Shown here piece by piece: positions 37,101-39,235 of a stretch of DNA of 64,000 nucleotides. The DNA comes from Pseudomaricurvus hydrocarbonicus (lineage in GTDB: Bacteria > Pseudomonadota > Gammaproteobacteria > Pseudomonadales > Cellvibrionaceae): assembly GCF_011602365.1 (NCBI RefSeq), contig NZ_JAAONZ010000008.1, positions 124,001-188,000 of the forward strand, given 5' to 3'. The notes under the pieces were generated by a model. That model worked only from the letters and a program-made list of their open reading frames with translations. It did no database searches and was not told the origin of the DNA. Numbering within the stretch: position 1 is the stretch's first letter; every line of letters begins with the position of its first letter. The position numbers and the translations under genes were made by a program.

Positions 37101-38853
37101 GGCAGGCAAGGGCAACGATGTGGTGACCACCGGCATTGGTGACGACGACATCATTGGCGACAACGGTCAGATCGATTACGACAGCAATGGCCTGGTGAGC
37201 CTGCTGCAGAGCACGGATACGGGCAGCGGCACGGCTGGCAACGACCAGCTCAGCGCGGGTGATGGCAGCAACCGTCTGTTGGGTGGTCTGGGTGCCGATA
37301 ATCTCAGCTCCGGCAACGGCTCCGCCCAGGTACTGGGCGATAATGGAGAGCTTGAGTACCTCGACGGCGTACTGGTGCGTCTCTCTTCCCGCCAGCCGGG
37401 ACAGGGTGATAGCGATCAGATTGCACTTGGCAATGGTCCGGCGGCGGTGATTGCCGGAGACGGAGATGACCAAATCACGGGAGGGGATGGCGACAAGATC
37501 CTGCTGACCGACAGCGGTGAAATTCTCTGGCGCGCCGACGGCACCCTGTTGCAGGTGCGCACCACCGAGGCCGCGTTAGGTGGTGCTGACCGGGTCACCA
37601 TGACTGGGGGTGACAACACCGTACTGGCCGGTCAAGGCGACGATCAGATACAAACCGCCGCTGGTAACGACGATATCATTGGTGACAATGGCCAGATCGA
37701 TTACGACAGCAACGGCAACCTGGTGCTGATGCAGACCACCGATGTGGACGCCTCGACCGCGGGTAATGACACCATCCTTTCCGGCGCTGGCAATGATCGG
37801 GTGATGGCGGGTTTCGGCCAGGACCAGGTCGACAGCGGTGCCGGTGATGATTGGGTGATGGCGGATCAGGGCATCTTTGAGTTTTTCAACAATGCCTTCC
37901 TGTCAGCCACCACCATGTCCGAACCGCTGGGCGGCAATGATACCGTGTGGCTGGGCAGCGGTGATGACCGCGTCTTTGGTGGTGGTGGCGACGACCGCCT
38001 TTACGGTGAGTCTGGCAACGATATTCTGGTGGGTGACTTCGCCGACATGGGCTACAACAATGCGGGCAAGTTCTTTGTCGATACCTCGCATCTGGGCATG
38101 GGCGGTAATGACCTGCTGAATGGCGGCGATGACTATGACTGGATGTTGGGCGGTGCCGGCCGGGATGTGTTTGAGGGGCTGTTTACCACGGACCTGATTC
38201 TGGGCAACTACGGCCGCATCACGCTGGATTCGGAGCTCAACGGGGCTCGGGTTTCAGGGCTGCCGGGTCAGCTCGATTTGATTGGTGGCAAGCAGGCGGG
38301 TTTGTACAACGGTGAACAGCTGGAGCCTGAGTTCTCCTGGGATTCGTTGCTGCTGGTGTATCTGGAGAATACCAGTAACATCAAGTCCGATACCGCTTTG
38401 ACGCTGGTACCGGTTTCCCACAACGCCGAAGAACTGGCCAAGTTGAGTGACGAGCAGCTGCAGCAGTTCCTGCAAAGTCTGCCCGTTCCGAGCCACGCGG
38501 ATTGTCAAACCGGATCGGCTCAACCGCAAGATTGTCCCGCGGAAATCGAGGGCGACCAAGCGCTGCCGTCATCGACTCAACCTGACGCCGGCCAGCCGAC
38601 TTATCCAGAATCGCGGACTCAACCAGAATCGCCGCTGTCCGATGAGCAGGGCAGTGCGGTGATTTCGCCTGCACTGGTCAACGTCGCCCTGTTGGCTGCC
38701 GTGCAACGGCGTGGTTGGCATTTCGGTACCGCTAAAGGGCACGAGGATCAGTCCGCCTGGCAGCAGCGCCAGCGACGATCCCTGGATGCTTCGAAATTGT
38801 TGATCTGGGAAAAAGGCAAGCAGGACAACGAAGACCCGGATAAGGTACATTAA
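10114..38853 (+). CDS. Giant RTX repeat protein with LEPR-XLL-like start and DUF4347 (9,579 aa)
   Basis: A single uninterrupted frame encodes roughly 1 MDa of protein, probably secreted or surface-bound. In order: a basic N-terminus without a signal peptide, with a LEPR-XLL-like motif at residues 42-54; DUF4347 (~130-322); RTX patches near 590-625 and 1210-1295; at least ten ~100-150-residue beta-rich modules (~960-3570); a metzincin-type HEMGHQLGMEH at 3780-3790; beta-rich sequence with an EF-hand loop (4562-4573); RTX repeats (~5568-5750); five tandem ~57-residue repeats (~5913-6208); a helical segment (~7260-8010); a terminal RTX array (~8108-9357); and a charged tail. ATG 10114 is preceded by AAGGG. 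It is flanked by TolC- and HlyD-type genes, so I infer a calcium-stabilised adhesin or matrix protein. A toxin or protease role cannot be excluded. Confidence 0.93.
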   Translation: MKYIFARLLQSKYIRGTELRKFFWNTQSVKAKRKNRYLAEQMEARYLLSADLAPFAGDQALREQIDHQQVIRQVIENGHFEADLNNEKPRLQREVLPDFFAASNDADEDGSQQGGYVAPDDEGIYYVQQLNGHQVVLVDTAVDDYQLLLDRFMGPAAQALEFESIQDGDAQLAEWQEGETRVSVVLLEKDSKRDSIELISDLLSNYQDVSALHVLSHAQTGELQLGNALLNNDNLETYDAALRGWGESLTDNGDILFYGCNLSAGEVGFEFIERLAGVTAADIAASDNLTGNSRIGGDWILETEFGVVEVASAFSQNDPRYEGVLATPILQTTSAVNASYVGVQDVVNLKGSIDLLDFSAVQSGLKLVLAEDGRSLTAQKLSLSGVEEGKVTKFQFEADAGTSKKIDSLKIGATNATGNYQYQVELLAELKSLDASNLAKTTADEVNIAYSALSYGSFIFSDKNNANKWIADTNAASLAANEAIKSSLAVVTSKQGRLLSLTAGMSSSAATTHLHLDAKGQTLELKQGASYTGKLDITYQRDGDNTQLETWLDNTSTPAPVVAGLTFSGFDKTDVIAVTSDFGQQKLVTGNQGGVVLDTGRGSDLLVGGQGNQELIGGAGSDTYRFSDNWGKDIITELADYKDGKLIKGGDGDRLDFSGEPGSGVGAVTKDLQVTFRPSVETSGTYVGKLPLVNGNPIDLHAATTQNKYGVTVSQKTGTTLDTANTLKNVVNVEEVAGGKGKNTYAFEDNWGMVDLSKLGTSTPSSKTVNFKIDDSASGNKNGTLDFSAVTHDLIFILESTNVNSTASRVTVKAVSDVNVGTGGVTQVVTYTYNLVAEDIAHIIGGQGTNTYIIKDDGALQGTITTPKRVDDNTKRGINIFDYSQFEDRDGSGAVVEKTHNNSTNLDEFLASGVLLSVNPDGTANPAVTGVQKEVQQLLVPKSTTSTAATGITPAKKGLASFKLSLGGVETEVISNTPTQVETLRVAIENTLNKFFQQPTTTGTGATNKFFTVTTEGGDASNNGFKITFLTPLDFPELQLVEEKVADKAPKVDLVSQRPQDSVTRARTEVLTYSNGNTVTRTYTYNDTTGNWSMSSIAGTQPAPGTATLTKTVITTTTTSVTYRVSLTDANKFDKVTSVSTTTWSSTALVEFQKGVSSLHKKAIDYIDEVIPVDGTGATIGGKLMVVLGQFGNAATTNIQMHNGLDGFFAGTSGDDNILAGVGDDVVGGFQGDDALRGGAGNDRLSGGDGNDSLQGNAGNDILSGGTGNDSLLGGTGHDVLYGDLGNDTLVGGSGYDRYVFSGAWGQDQVFESTSGSDGRTNDELLKAIKDTLDFATVEETMTFLFNSNQLQAGTGQFTLKESLAQRITGFGGVSGRFSASANTVLVSDEGNTYEIQRLFLAGAKGGSTFTLKLDKFPLSDGTLSGPFNVGPINVGATDAATATNIQTALNLALQNKFSSVAPAGTEFVKVTRTGSTFSKVESTFDIEFRYPKYTNVPEMTLVSTSLQYPDIAQPTVVSGTIANGNRPAMNIDLGWLSSGKLALSFTFKDNLGNSVPVSRSITIPATALTADDVARAIQTGLNSNANSDIAFMVSQSGAGNSYRIEVSEYQVLNSTTGEYESRLTGATISSASLSVSQQKYTPELWTVQNGNSLQEVKQLTLSNVKVGSTFKLNAGGLVVTDEFGVESIKGGKLSNLITVGATATDTVVSIKAALDALSRDGFFNFGKYGVEVKALTTTVSGQQAFEIVFTKPATGNVPDLIVTEKSLTAINGSVEASVTTKTLDEGIKKSSLNAIETIIAPNADSRFIFGSTSVADILKAVALPDILRKVPSTTIDTSTLVANGHALDIDFSHVSNKLNFKFVQQNAKKEVAAFDIDSSAVGTFAFDYLEKEQQRLSFNGAIKPASFTLKVPNGNSLVNTAAITIATYPATHANAGQYDAATTRLNIENAIRAKLTGGVTVSVDPVGVNGAQVRDKSGQLITGVAYKPYSWDITFSAPATAAYTTTTANPHDFLQMEVLGATDASVVTLQNGRKLVTQPITFDATDTKVDKMAKIEFALNSLLGKGEVSVKSPLFSGTATAGSKTVNITFNTPGDVTLSLTSSANLDTVATTPVANKLTASDVKTNTTKSVQGNRGQTNLTVEKVADSQLGFLAGTGTEVANLFKTFLAGGAVIETYTFTDVGANTIVRGGINENTFSINGKTTFQGTIIGGTGLKPLSAHISTSTVLSNVDFTQITPTSLAVINTVDVTGGGFKDFVQPVKASLAPSAINDTVTVSTINDGHGVGDRYRLSIPQAKEGSVYLDLDGTPTAPVQLSAAMQQVLYIADVENSSGNLTLQYQKSGGTAPQFATTATIQITPSGGAQAIANALNTLFKSELGITTNVVSVTKEAGIGYRITFLDAQYAVPLSLGSTGTLAANAALYTAVNQPKTEAEIAISIRSALNAALGAAFGDNLVNVASLGGGQWDITFVEDATANIAVTNKLLTVQGISLKGERVTPVLNTTGTDTPTVFESIPVQNSTYNIKLDGLYRTADLSAGATSEEVLAAVKALIAKTATLNYTVTISGKSLSFTNGTPKSVDVEVKASAANPVPSVTQLMLLTNGTTAASTQEIALNGADQGALVVHYDITDITTAVAQTVSAVIDLDKVVAGVKTLKQVAEEALNAALTAAGGKGSVVATVTGTGASQVLELVYTAPALSSLQLTAARLDSFGVYQSIAPASGNSTPIFVGDLPVLMERDATGVSVDASVLGNPVYKFAIPSDTSGQIVLSYGGLKTVALNHTAPVAEIQTALKGLTNVVDARVTEIAATASAPRQLSIELILPVGAAEQTFVVDGSALQVIDPNNTAQAPNAVAVKLNAPVTVALNERQLIRVKDTATLTSFRLNVNGVQTRDILTGSGADTTAFNIANAINRLLGAGKVNVEKGTQANTWFVEFIDTTPLSITDTALAATDQSLMSAFDKDAYTQSILRGWGGKYGFTGSLQHIHNVKYGAGLNLITDLSWNPRTEFEATLGANTFEVGGNLLTDDLNSLLGGKGLAGKIGATLVSAGANALTTQGKASLTSSSTFAPGVHLLAGGFGADTYKFSGSWGIGVVAEGPNVEVMGVSPGFLDTLDLSGAGQGKKGQVEERQVKNTIYFDIFEVTTDNIASWGNWFDSRNIPTAVSIGQTFVIAQDETVGGYLGDLTDNWTIPGTDLTYRGGNMVVAMGIENLVGGGGENIFTFHGNAKLNGVLSAAGDITLNYAGYDNGAAGISGITVDGSVGLSYPAKPVYIELPVWGKVNIIPTVNYGSATGVEGNRYSGLTEGLDFFAGSPLESNAVAGFVKVYGSDGDDTLKGNEKNNIFVLGQGGEDNVDGFKGTNTVSFYDTVNDNISFSSPGSVGFKVDLGAGEAWDLSDPNAPVRVATLNNIQDIESGKGDDILLDDGADIAVTTVQAGDDSHNAEFEFELPSTLNDGDLFQISFANPYFSPNFKDPISGEALKVTWGVGGTSGAETVLTNPASFSVDVEVGATADETRQNIQDAIAKFDGLVTGDGQVTAAVSVSGSTFNVLFSSPANKAIESFLVTTSKTTFFFNSEFGHDEVRAAGGGDVLDFTAVKGVKNLGQQVDSQGETYTLFGFDDLSHTVSAYGNFEVKGLETGGQSVGEAIFSSFLGAQGFTGALNADTTAGSSQIGDDLLADGSSQALLDDMAAKAAALWEEALALPEENGTPHELIQLIQDATIVPGNLEDGVLAASEVVNDKLQITVDLDAAGIGWYLDTDLASLDDTIVGIDLLTTLLHEMGHQLGMEHSDNGDFTLLDDTLGANTRILPDAGYFNLLSDQSKLSLGLNQFSQWAANLGDRINVYLDSATEIPFTGVSLTDFIDLDVDQFSLEISERISGFNTLVDGYIRDIGDDASTSGLLDSLQGIKGLDISAADSSNIKEFEVSMSLTTFDQLVDLNFDGLEIDLGDLEFDLGIGIDQSSPLSINGGVDLAFSFGIDSDGVFYVRNPGLEASFNFGEQYLDLLNRDAGDNDNPASFTIAGDHEGVVGAPNVGKFVKGDQFHLVGSGNADTLYTVKDVTFDGTNTIITVEDDVLYGIPAGEEVSGAIIKTVDFDLNIGPVGLKAENAVISLGASVGFGFDGTLDYDLLKSDSSGSLISTPSLGGDAYYEVILPVSLSGALDGFSNEEGYISASSAYLPEDASLGQFFSSIPSSLQFTNLDQFFKFNGLSLDMIIGGVDMLIKDVVGTDRDFWGETDADGNVLIYGERWAQATTFTEGDYSADPTEPSSRYEVQEDGKGITLSRWIDNSNADPETNVLWGKESYVNGQKVLLTYTLSSWAVEDTYKASDVLLTDLGETLVVNGGGKTLTRYNLREGSLYEDIPLVGKSIADILGNGAVSFAQGLSEAVSFVRDAAKNVQQLDTMLNEELHKLLDGFGYGPELKPVNLSYSNSALDFDLDLDFIVQDNFALNLDLEDLNLQQWLGFDPDALLNLSTDAQIELTAQAGLDLGFGFDMSDIREPIFYVDQETGISASVSGDASDIDFELGFDVGGSTLGLLAKDGSASIDLGFYANLGNPIADVDGDGYLEFNELSNAFQAKAYGSALADIPLYFPIEALPLGGTTKDRNADGIADNVLHAKAAFSVDQTAKLQHQLDYSLPKFDLNFDAAVALLGLLNDPNSMLSGLEGFFSAVNGVADGIDAIELPLIGGEAFDDLADSLRSIQAEVLGEKVGSDYTESGSLGAWLQEQAQKDEKVFEVLLDKVRQALFDGLSPLNEGSYADLFGFVVPIKDADGALQYDSAGKLKTKFPASADDIELVLSPNGLLTFNIKFGGLLLGSYEKDPITGARTGNIIEVMQDLDFAGTMPGVGLEVDAQLKAKIDYLMGIGLGIGNVALPNAAAPEMGIFLDTKGVNTKGEEIVLDIQAGLAQGSELKGTLGFLQMNFVDLATNGSGLFGHFGVDLKDANGDGRLMVTQGEKLDVILNASASANTYLEASVSTTAGEVLPSVATNIRYDQTISGSYSLTSGSKFSIGDPEVIFEDVTLDVGSVMDSFLSDALSVITDIVTPLKPVVDLLTFSIDTGVAQFTLLDLARIRLPSDVVDTAKKVLAALDSTLEFIVALEQFENGGVIEFGTFNLTSGTVSGGAVGAADVATAKTNPANTVNASTALTNLLGGPANTTSNPTGTGPAGASPTTQGKAFSIPLLEDPMSMLGFLTGRNVDLFYYNLPDLNLKFLAELAFPIVGPLEGFLYGEIGAITNFDFGFDTRGFNNWKDSDFLAEDSWKIFQGFYLDDHGYENVSDRTDPKYDYPEMILTAEVGAGARVNLGAAKFGVKGGLDATINFDLNDYERVTSSGYFIGDGKFYGDELLGRLGHGPECLFDVSGALKVFLEAFLTIGVGDLVVFDWSQRLVNEVIATFEWTCDHTPSDTIAHLEHTDSTPTLTFDAGGNYKVSRVTNLNREQLLEMTDTEVLQYSTDASGKVLDEYKDGLANQGSVGLLISDSNGRDLTKLDDEEDFIIVQAKGMVAVYLASEIDKIDVQGTDAVDDFQFMGVGDKTLYVDTGLGADRIIVSGKSGLVLSGAVATIRGGNDDDTILVHDDAYQHIVVEGNEGNDSISIVSEEGRQPQYLSAHLLGGAGDDRIAGGAGGDLIEGGAGRDGLYGMAGSDEIYGYSKDPATAEVFADLPEEYYDDAGAGEDSAGLDAKEGFYDSIVGGMDNDTIYGSDFADLISGNEGDDTIYAGAGDDSIKGDTGSDTLYGEAGNDLFQWLIGDDQDGVWDGGTGEDQANVNGFNYEREEAEEEGEISFMRIANASEDDIVNLAVSDSDSSIADLSWVRGSDEWGFSLFEVEGLNIDTAGGADLVDIYDVATTALRTINTNVSRDYFYEDIITTSEWQRNIDTSVWQNQPEVSEWQQLVNTTVWERDLTAEVENTFVLVSVNGEQLPAGSPVSSMVRDASGLNIDATTGKPAGSDDEVWSADLNTITFTQAEIEQRTSTWERDGETNTYVLVSVDGQPVDASEPAVTIERDVSTLVINDDGTVDGSPGEVWSGDREQMILTEELSLFTLVSVDGEAPDEKQTQAINVSAFTVGSGGVVSGRADEVWSADKQSFSATDDSVFQLVSVNGEPVSGSPTKIHRDLDAIVIQPDGTVLDAEGEVWSADRSQLTITEEHDTFTLVAIDGEPVTAEDGVQTITLNTSDEGVPEDTDTETWIDRNTVTVTNKLGENLRELDDNLLDIVNVYGREEDDRYQLTSLRSPLVSPIDDGQTETTQLLRTQRLAADDSVAMEMSFAGLELNYDRFTLQGLGGNDEILASSIGREPGDGNADQVVKDLRLLGNDGDDVIEGTLYGEIIVGGAGSDRISGNAGIDQFYEVAIGSDENLEGDKDTLVESRDADFVLTNTSLLIDDSNLSNQYGPEQETFADIFEDVELRAFDSANRFEITNWSDSGVVDGGKGGDTYVMELAATSQGQQFLNINDTGASGIDTLTFKGSEGNDTIQLDTVYDASLDPEKKFKEDRWLEYGNYNPDLKLGDGLIIGHFDSESSYGATDTENEDALLEVNESTLQVGQNFQVVNYGSVEQVVLLAGDGNDTIISDSTSAQIDVFAGDGDDQIFVGSVLETEEVLVDGQIVTVVTEITDGALFNNTNFFGGEGDDYFEVNHNVAEINLFGDNGDDTFFVKALLTLDEEGEIAEVESSTANVSAVLNPKESKDTEDTREVDIDSLVYVQNANINIDGGAGFDAVSLVGTVLSDTFYVYTEIDDNGDTQQRIYGAGVKLQKLLNIERLQILSGGGDDTIYLYGVDLGTIGDMVIKTGTGSDKVYVGGDEQTFNLSYPASRNQYYSYVEGFYVRRDANGDYVAVSEVDGLPFYGVESTDRIVPFVVEEPAKTVAVTMKASYDLSAFVSPVVIDGGEGVHDEIIVNDTMAGGALQFANATLTKKEVTFNSDAIALDSQGTGDLVSWILSSSSVQAQTMKETLDAEVHSYLRFVDRYYDNELFTELSALTGSATKTLTMGNGISYHSIQKKLNADDSVSSARDQLIEFASQVGLTLQWKEVLHPDPSRAANGEYLYELLSVKDSGGRDIRFDAQHNEIAYIAADNSKQFVRDLLAISFETAADIAITVSANAVEQVNLLREDAMSAVHREGQNGQLHFTGMDKATLKLSAADGQEVTLDNDNFTGLLNVEGGAADDVINIERIAAETVVHAGAGDDTINVGSAQLLEQIGASLYLFGEEGNDQIIVDDSANATDQQLTIDQNWLQHTTSFEQLNSLSNILSLTGITDAENDALSEKLEVSSVGVGQAAMNMNLDSLNNVAAEMANSLLGRLQTVVSGLDDTLEQSIADTEALLKERDKELLENQIKLYVRTHLYETGEGLDNPMSIGDRILTELSELGLKSEQDYTEYDVLLTYESKKVRKVTGWSSFWGAVFDVVTVWIPNYEVMVDNATSNQGDKIYSLVDGITQVRNFFNNTSTWSSWYNNNINNVGEGTNDGLQSFLAFFGITPSGSELQQVADGIEDFIDGSLYELVRDSFVNKRQYINGGKLTAEDKIELYLVNEASSSKYNNILALGKLYDEAKADYTGARSVFETLLEDRGIDGDMRKELYEKYRNDSHILGFDFSATNHTADKLIESVSAFSIDMSEAGIDPEAHLSSGIESKLNTLNGSFAAHYESLIAGTLTEVSDALSDGVTIAELSGVINRLEGLIQALDPERASAEDNSLGAEAAFVKSPVYAELAAATQNGLSSLLVELQDLMQDINSTSTVMGSISTDLDSYQDLKTQYQDTAYQQALETYKSAKTVTEDFTQYSERYLSGGVSESTQSTMTEVNQVTRSADRFGAFVDAIEGGFDLEAFSADFVSAQNELATFVDNNPEYIDSLTVEQRFTAMVKSLQQDGIDIATPLIINVIQEGLFEDAYNKAVADFNALIPALKAEYTKAVGYWWYTETVQLDYTNDSRYVQALTLKNTLKQKWNQAQAYVNAASIDQDLLNQLKQTYSQVASDAGAVIAAAKSEYDELSAVINAKFYVLKALGGFTVEVLVDSRGDQAAASFVEGNGMTTNLTSFMETYEVLDSETLDSSTNEFLPGASSRSVVVARTNVTSEQVTSLNWSNGLNIHVGYDDLESLTVNLGSGADQVDVAATLGQVDASVIINAGSGNDDITAGNEFGDTAGIVASLIVDGDAGDNHLLIDDSGSLAADMVTIDAVDVDGKRYERVRGVTTGDILFAVADGANSLDLQLGSGDDQVTVNDLIANTDTRIFAGNGEDHMVVNGFGPHTAASLLLDGQVDDDVIDAGNAAFGITAEGGAGNDQIQGSAYADIIAGGDGNDQVLAGAGDDWVEGGDGSDTLRGEAGDDTIVGDQGNDLILGNGGNDSLQGGLGDDVIFGDDGQVLDAANNSLLAAQLSLMAKIETTESADAGNDVIDGNDGDDRLLAGAGDDVISEALGDNLIVADHGVIYYAGNLLTRFESTADSDGGDDQITLAGDGINSIIAGYGSDQLTLMGEVNLIADNGFIEFAEDGSVTRLQGNNLTPVVAGIADDVITQTGGRSRIIAGLGDDSVSVTDAEAYVLADSGEINVTLQQVSHMMASGFTSGGNDSLQLMNSQTYVVAGLGADSISGSGGSSYLLADAGEILWRSSGTLQRIRTTDSSLGADDDINFADGNHTILAGYGNDVVTTGIGDDDIIGDNGQIDYDSSGNVSLMQTTDVDASTAGNDTLDADDGFNRVLAGLGQDAVSTGSGVDHIFGDSGELVYVDNVLVRATSTVTAAGGDDQITDSGNDGVVLAGQGADTVTTGDGNHWILGDNGELLWTLAGVPVQVRTTALDQGGDDTIRTGLLGNNTVLAGYGNDVVTTGIGDDDIIGDNGQIDYDSNGNVSLMQATDVDASTAGNDTLDADDGFNRVLAGLGQDAVATGDGIAHILGDNGELLYLDSVLVRASSTIPGAGDNDRVSLGDGNAVVLLGDGDDQLQAGSGDKQVLGDNGDILWTTAGVLQQIRTTQPELGGDDQIALADGNNTVLAGKGNDVVTTGIGDDDIIGDNGQIDYDSNGLVSLLQSTDTGSGTAGNDQLSAGDGSNRLLGGLGADNLSSGNGSAQVLGDNGELEYLDGVLVRLSSRQPGQGDSDQIALGNGPAAVIAGDGDDQITGGDGDKILLTDSGEILWRADGTLLQVRTTEAALGGADRVTMTGGDNTVLAGQGDDQIQTAAGNDDIIGDNGQIDYDSNGNLVLMQTTDVDASTAGNDTILSGAGNDRVMAGFGQDQVDSGAGDDWVMADQGIFEFFNNAFLSATTMSEPLGGNDTVWLGSGDDRVFGGGGDDRLYGESGNDILVGDFADMGYNNAGKFFVDTSHLGMGGNDLLNGGDDYDWMLGGAGRDVFEGLFTTDLILGNYGRITLDSELNGARVSGLPGQLDLIGGKQAGLYNGEQLEPEFSWDSLLLVYLENTSNIKSDTALTLVPVSHNAEELAKLSDEQLQQFLQSLPVPSHADCQTGSAQPQDCPAEIEGDQALPSSTQPDAGQPTYPESRTQPESPLSDEQGSAVISPALVNVALLAAVQRRGWHFGTAKGHEDQSAWQQRQRRSLDASKLLIWEKGKQDNEDPDKVH
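10237..10275 (+). other. LEPR-XLL-like N-terminal motif of the giant protein
   Basis: Residues 42-54 read MEARYLLSADLAP after a lysine/arginine-rich stretch. Established family knowledge: many giant bacterial repeat proteins carry an N-terminal LEPR-x-LL motif followed by SAD/SA and similar residues. Here LEPR is changed to MEAR while YLLSADLAP is kept. I infer that it is a targeting or processing signal for the linked export machinery. Confidence 0.7.
10501..11079 (+). other. DUF4347 domain of the giant protein
   Basis: Residues ~130-322 show the family pattern: an opening VVLVDTAVDDYQ, a mid part with LHVLSHAQTGELQLGN, then GDILFYGCNLSAG and TAADIAASDNLTG. It ends GGDWILETEFG. DUF4347 is commonly found near the N-terminus of very long repeat proteins. 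Its H and C residues (SHAQTG, YGCNL) resemble a caspase-like peptidase dyad, but I cannot show activity. Confidence 0.8.
12985..20830 (+). repeat. Series of degenerate ~100-150-residue modules in the giant protein
   Basis: Residues ~960-3570 contain a recurring pattern: a short strand pair such as FKLSLGG or FRLNVNG, a helix with alternating A/I/L (for example TLRVAIENTLNKFF, ATNIQTALNLAL, SIKAALDAL, FNIANAINRLL, RQNIQDAIAKF), and a strand ending in F-x-I-x-F-x-x-P. I counted about a dozen helix elements. Sequence identity between copies is low, so this is an old repeat family. Its role is probably structural spacing. Confidence 0.6.
13741..13990 (+). repeat. RTX calcium-binding nonapeptide repeats, block 1
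   Basis: Residues ~1210-1292 contain about eight consecutive GGxGxDxLx-type units, for example GGAGNDRLSGGDGNDSLQ and GGTGNDSLLGGTGHDVLY. They end in the usual aromatic cap region SGYDRYVFSG. Such repeats fold into a calcium-loaded parallel beta roll outside the cell. Confidence 0.93.
21451..21483 (+). other. Metzincin-type zinc-binding motif inside the giant protein
   Basis: Residues 3780-3790 read HEMGHQLGMEH, a perfect HExxHxxGxxH zinc-binding and catalytic motif. Before it lie a helix rich in A/L and a strand ITVDLDAAGIGWYLD, as in a small metzincin fold. After it, at the usual Met-turn position, the sequence is FTLLDDTLG with no methionine. The catalytic residues are present, but the missing Met-turn leaves activity uncertain. 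Confidence 0.75.
23797..23832 (+). other. EF-hand-like calcium loop in the giant protein
   Basis: Residues 4562-4573 read DVDGDGYLEFNE. This fits the 12-residue EF-hand loop exactly, with D at 1, 3 and 5, G at 6, a hydrophobic residue at 8 and E at 12. Two weaker relatives occur downstream (DRNADGIADN and DANGDGRLMV). The loop is probably structural. Confidence 0.7.
26815..27360 (+). repeat. RTX calcium-binding repeats, block 2
   Basis: Residues ~5568-5750 contain units such as GGAGDDRIAGGAGGDLIEGG and AGAGDDSIKGDTGSDTLYGE. They are interrupted near 5660 by an acidic insert. They close with GNDLFQW, similar to the cap after other RTX blocks. Confidence 0.9.
27850..28735 (+). repeat. Five tandem ~57-residue repeats in the giant protein
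   Basis: Residues ~5913-6208 contain five copies of a unit with the core (T/F)xLVSV(D/N)GEPV, then a strand with DGTV, then (G/D)EVWSADR and an acidic linker TEE. The fifth copy has decayed (LVAIDGEPV, later TETWIDRN). Preceding sequence with SEWQ and SVWQ phrases (27740-27850) may be a partial copy. I do not recognise the unit as a named domain. Confidence 0.8.
31900..34140 (+). other. Helical, repeat-free segment of the giant protein
   Basis: Residues ~7263-8010 lack RTX and beta-repeat patterns. They are rich in long amphipathic stretches with E, Q, K, L and A, for example LEQSIADTEALLKERDKELL, and a region near 32330-32500 rich in W and N. This looks like a large alpha-helical or coiled-coil domain between repeat regions. 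Its function is unknown. Confidence 0.6.
36052..36251 (+). repeat. Near-identical DNA repeat, copy 1
   Basis: These 200 bases match 36580-36779 with about five mismatches counted by eye. The other copies of the ~175-residue unit differ much more. This points to a recent duplication or gene conversion inside the giant gene. Confidence 0.85.
36580..36779 (+). repeat. Near-identical DNA repeat, copy 2
   Basis: Second copy of the repeat at 36052-36251, 528 bases downstream and in the same reading frame. Most mismatches are synonymous third-position changes. Confidence 0.85.
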
Positions 38854-38912
38854 GTCCGGGTGCCACAACAAAATGAAACATAAGTAATAACTACTGACCA
38901 TTGGGGAAAAAC

Positions 38913-39230
38913 ATGAGTGACAACGAAAAGAATACAGCCAGTAATAATGCCGTTAACAACGCCGGCGCCGCTGGGGGGCCCAAACTGAGATGGGACGACA
39001 GTAAAATGCGCAGTACTTACGCCAATGTCTGTAACGTTTCCAGTACCCGGGAAGAAGTGACGCTGCTGTTTGGCACCAACTCCACCTGGCACACCGGCCA
39101 AAAAGAAGTGGCCATCACCCTGTCAGATCGCATCATCCTCAACCCTCACGCCGCCAAGCGTTTGAGCGCCCTGTTGGGCAAGGTGGTGGAAGAATACGAG
39201 ACCCGCTTTGGTGCGGTCGGTGATGTCTAA
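38913..39230 (+). CDS. DUF3467-family small protein
   Basis: A 105-residue protein with no signal peptide or membrane segment. After a polar, asparagine-rich start, the family core begins at KMRSTYANVCNVSSTREEVT. It continues through LLFGTN and VAITLSDRIILNPHAAKRL, and ends with a helix that closes the domain. DUF3467 proteins are small cytoplasmic proteins of unknown function. ATG 38913 is preceded by GGGGA at 38903-38907; an in-frame TTG at 38901 is less likely. It lies 59 bases after the giant gene and 5 bases before the next gene, so it is almost certainly co-transcribed. I infer a chaperone-like or regulatory partner for export, from position only. Confidence 0.88.
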   Translation: MSDNEKNTASNNAVNNAGAAGGPKLRWDDSKMRSTYANVCNVSSTREEVTLLFGTNSTWHTGQKEVAITLSDRIILNPHAAKRLSALLGKVVEEYETRFGAVGDV

Positions 39231-39235
39231 CGCCG

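Larger units (their letters stand above)
34435..38180 (+). repeat. C-terminal RTX-type array, block 3
   Basis: Residues ~8108-9357 form a long array mixing standard GGxGxD units with a larger repeat of about 175 residues (525-528 bases). That repeat's core is NDVVTTGIGDDDIIGDNGQI, followed by DYDSNG and later VLAGLGQD and ILGDNGEL. Four copies of the core begin near 36052, 36580, 37105 and 37630. Confidence 0.9.

Noticed and set aside
35344-37473. A 709-codon open frame on the minus strand opposite the C-terminal RTX array
   Set aside because: It mirrors the repetitive codon pattern of the RTX array, has a low-complexity translation rich in V, A and T with no recognisable domain, and lies wholly inside a clear coding region on the + strand.
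36052-37740. CRISPR-like regularly spaced repeats
   Set aside because: The repeats are ~525 bases apart, in frame and coding for RTX-type protein; there are no short palindromic repeats with unique spacers and no cas genes.
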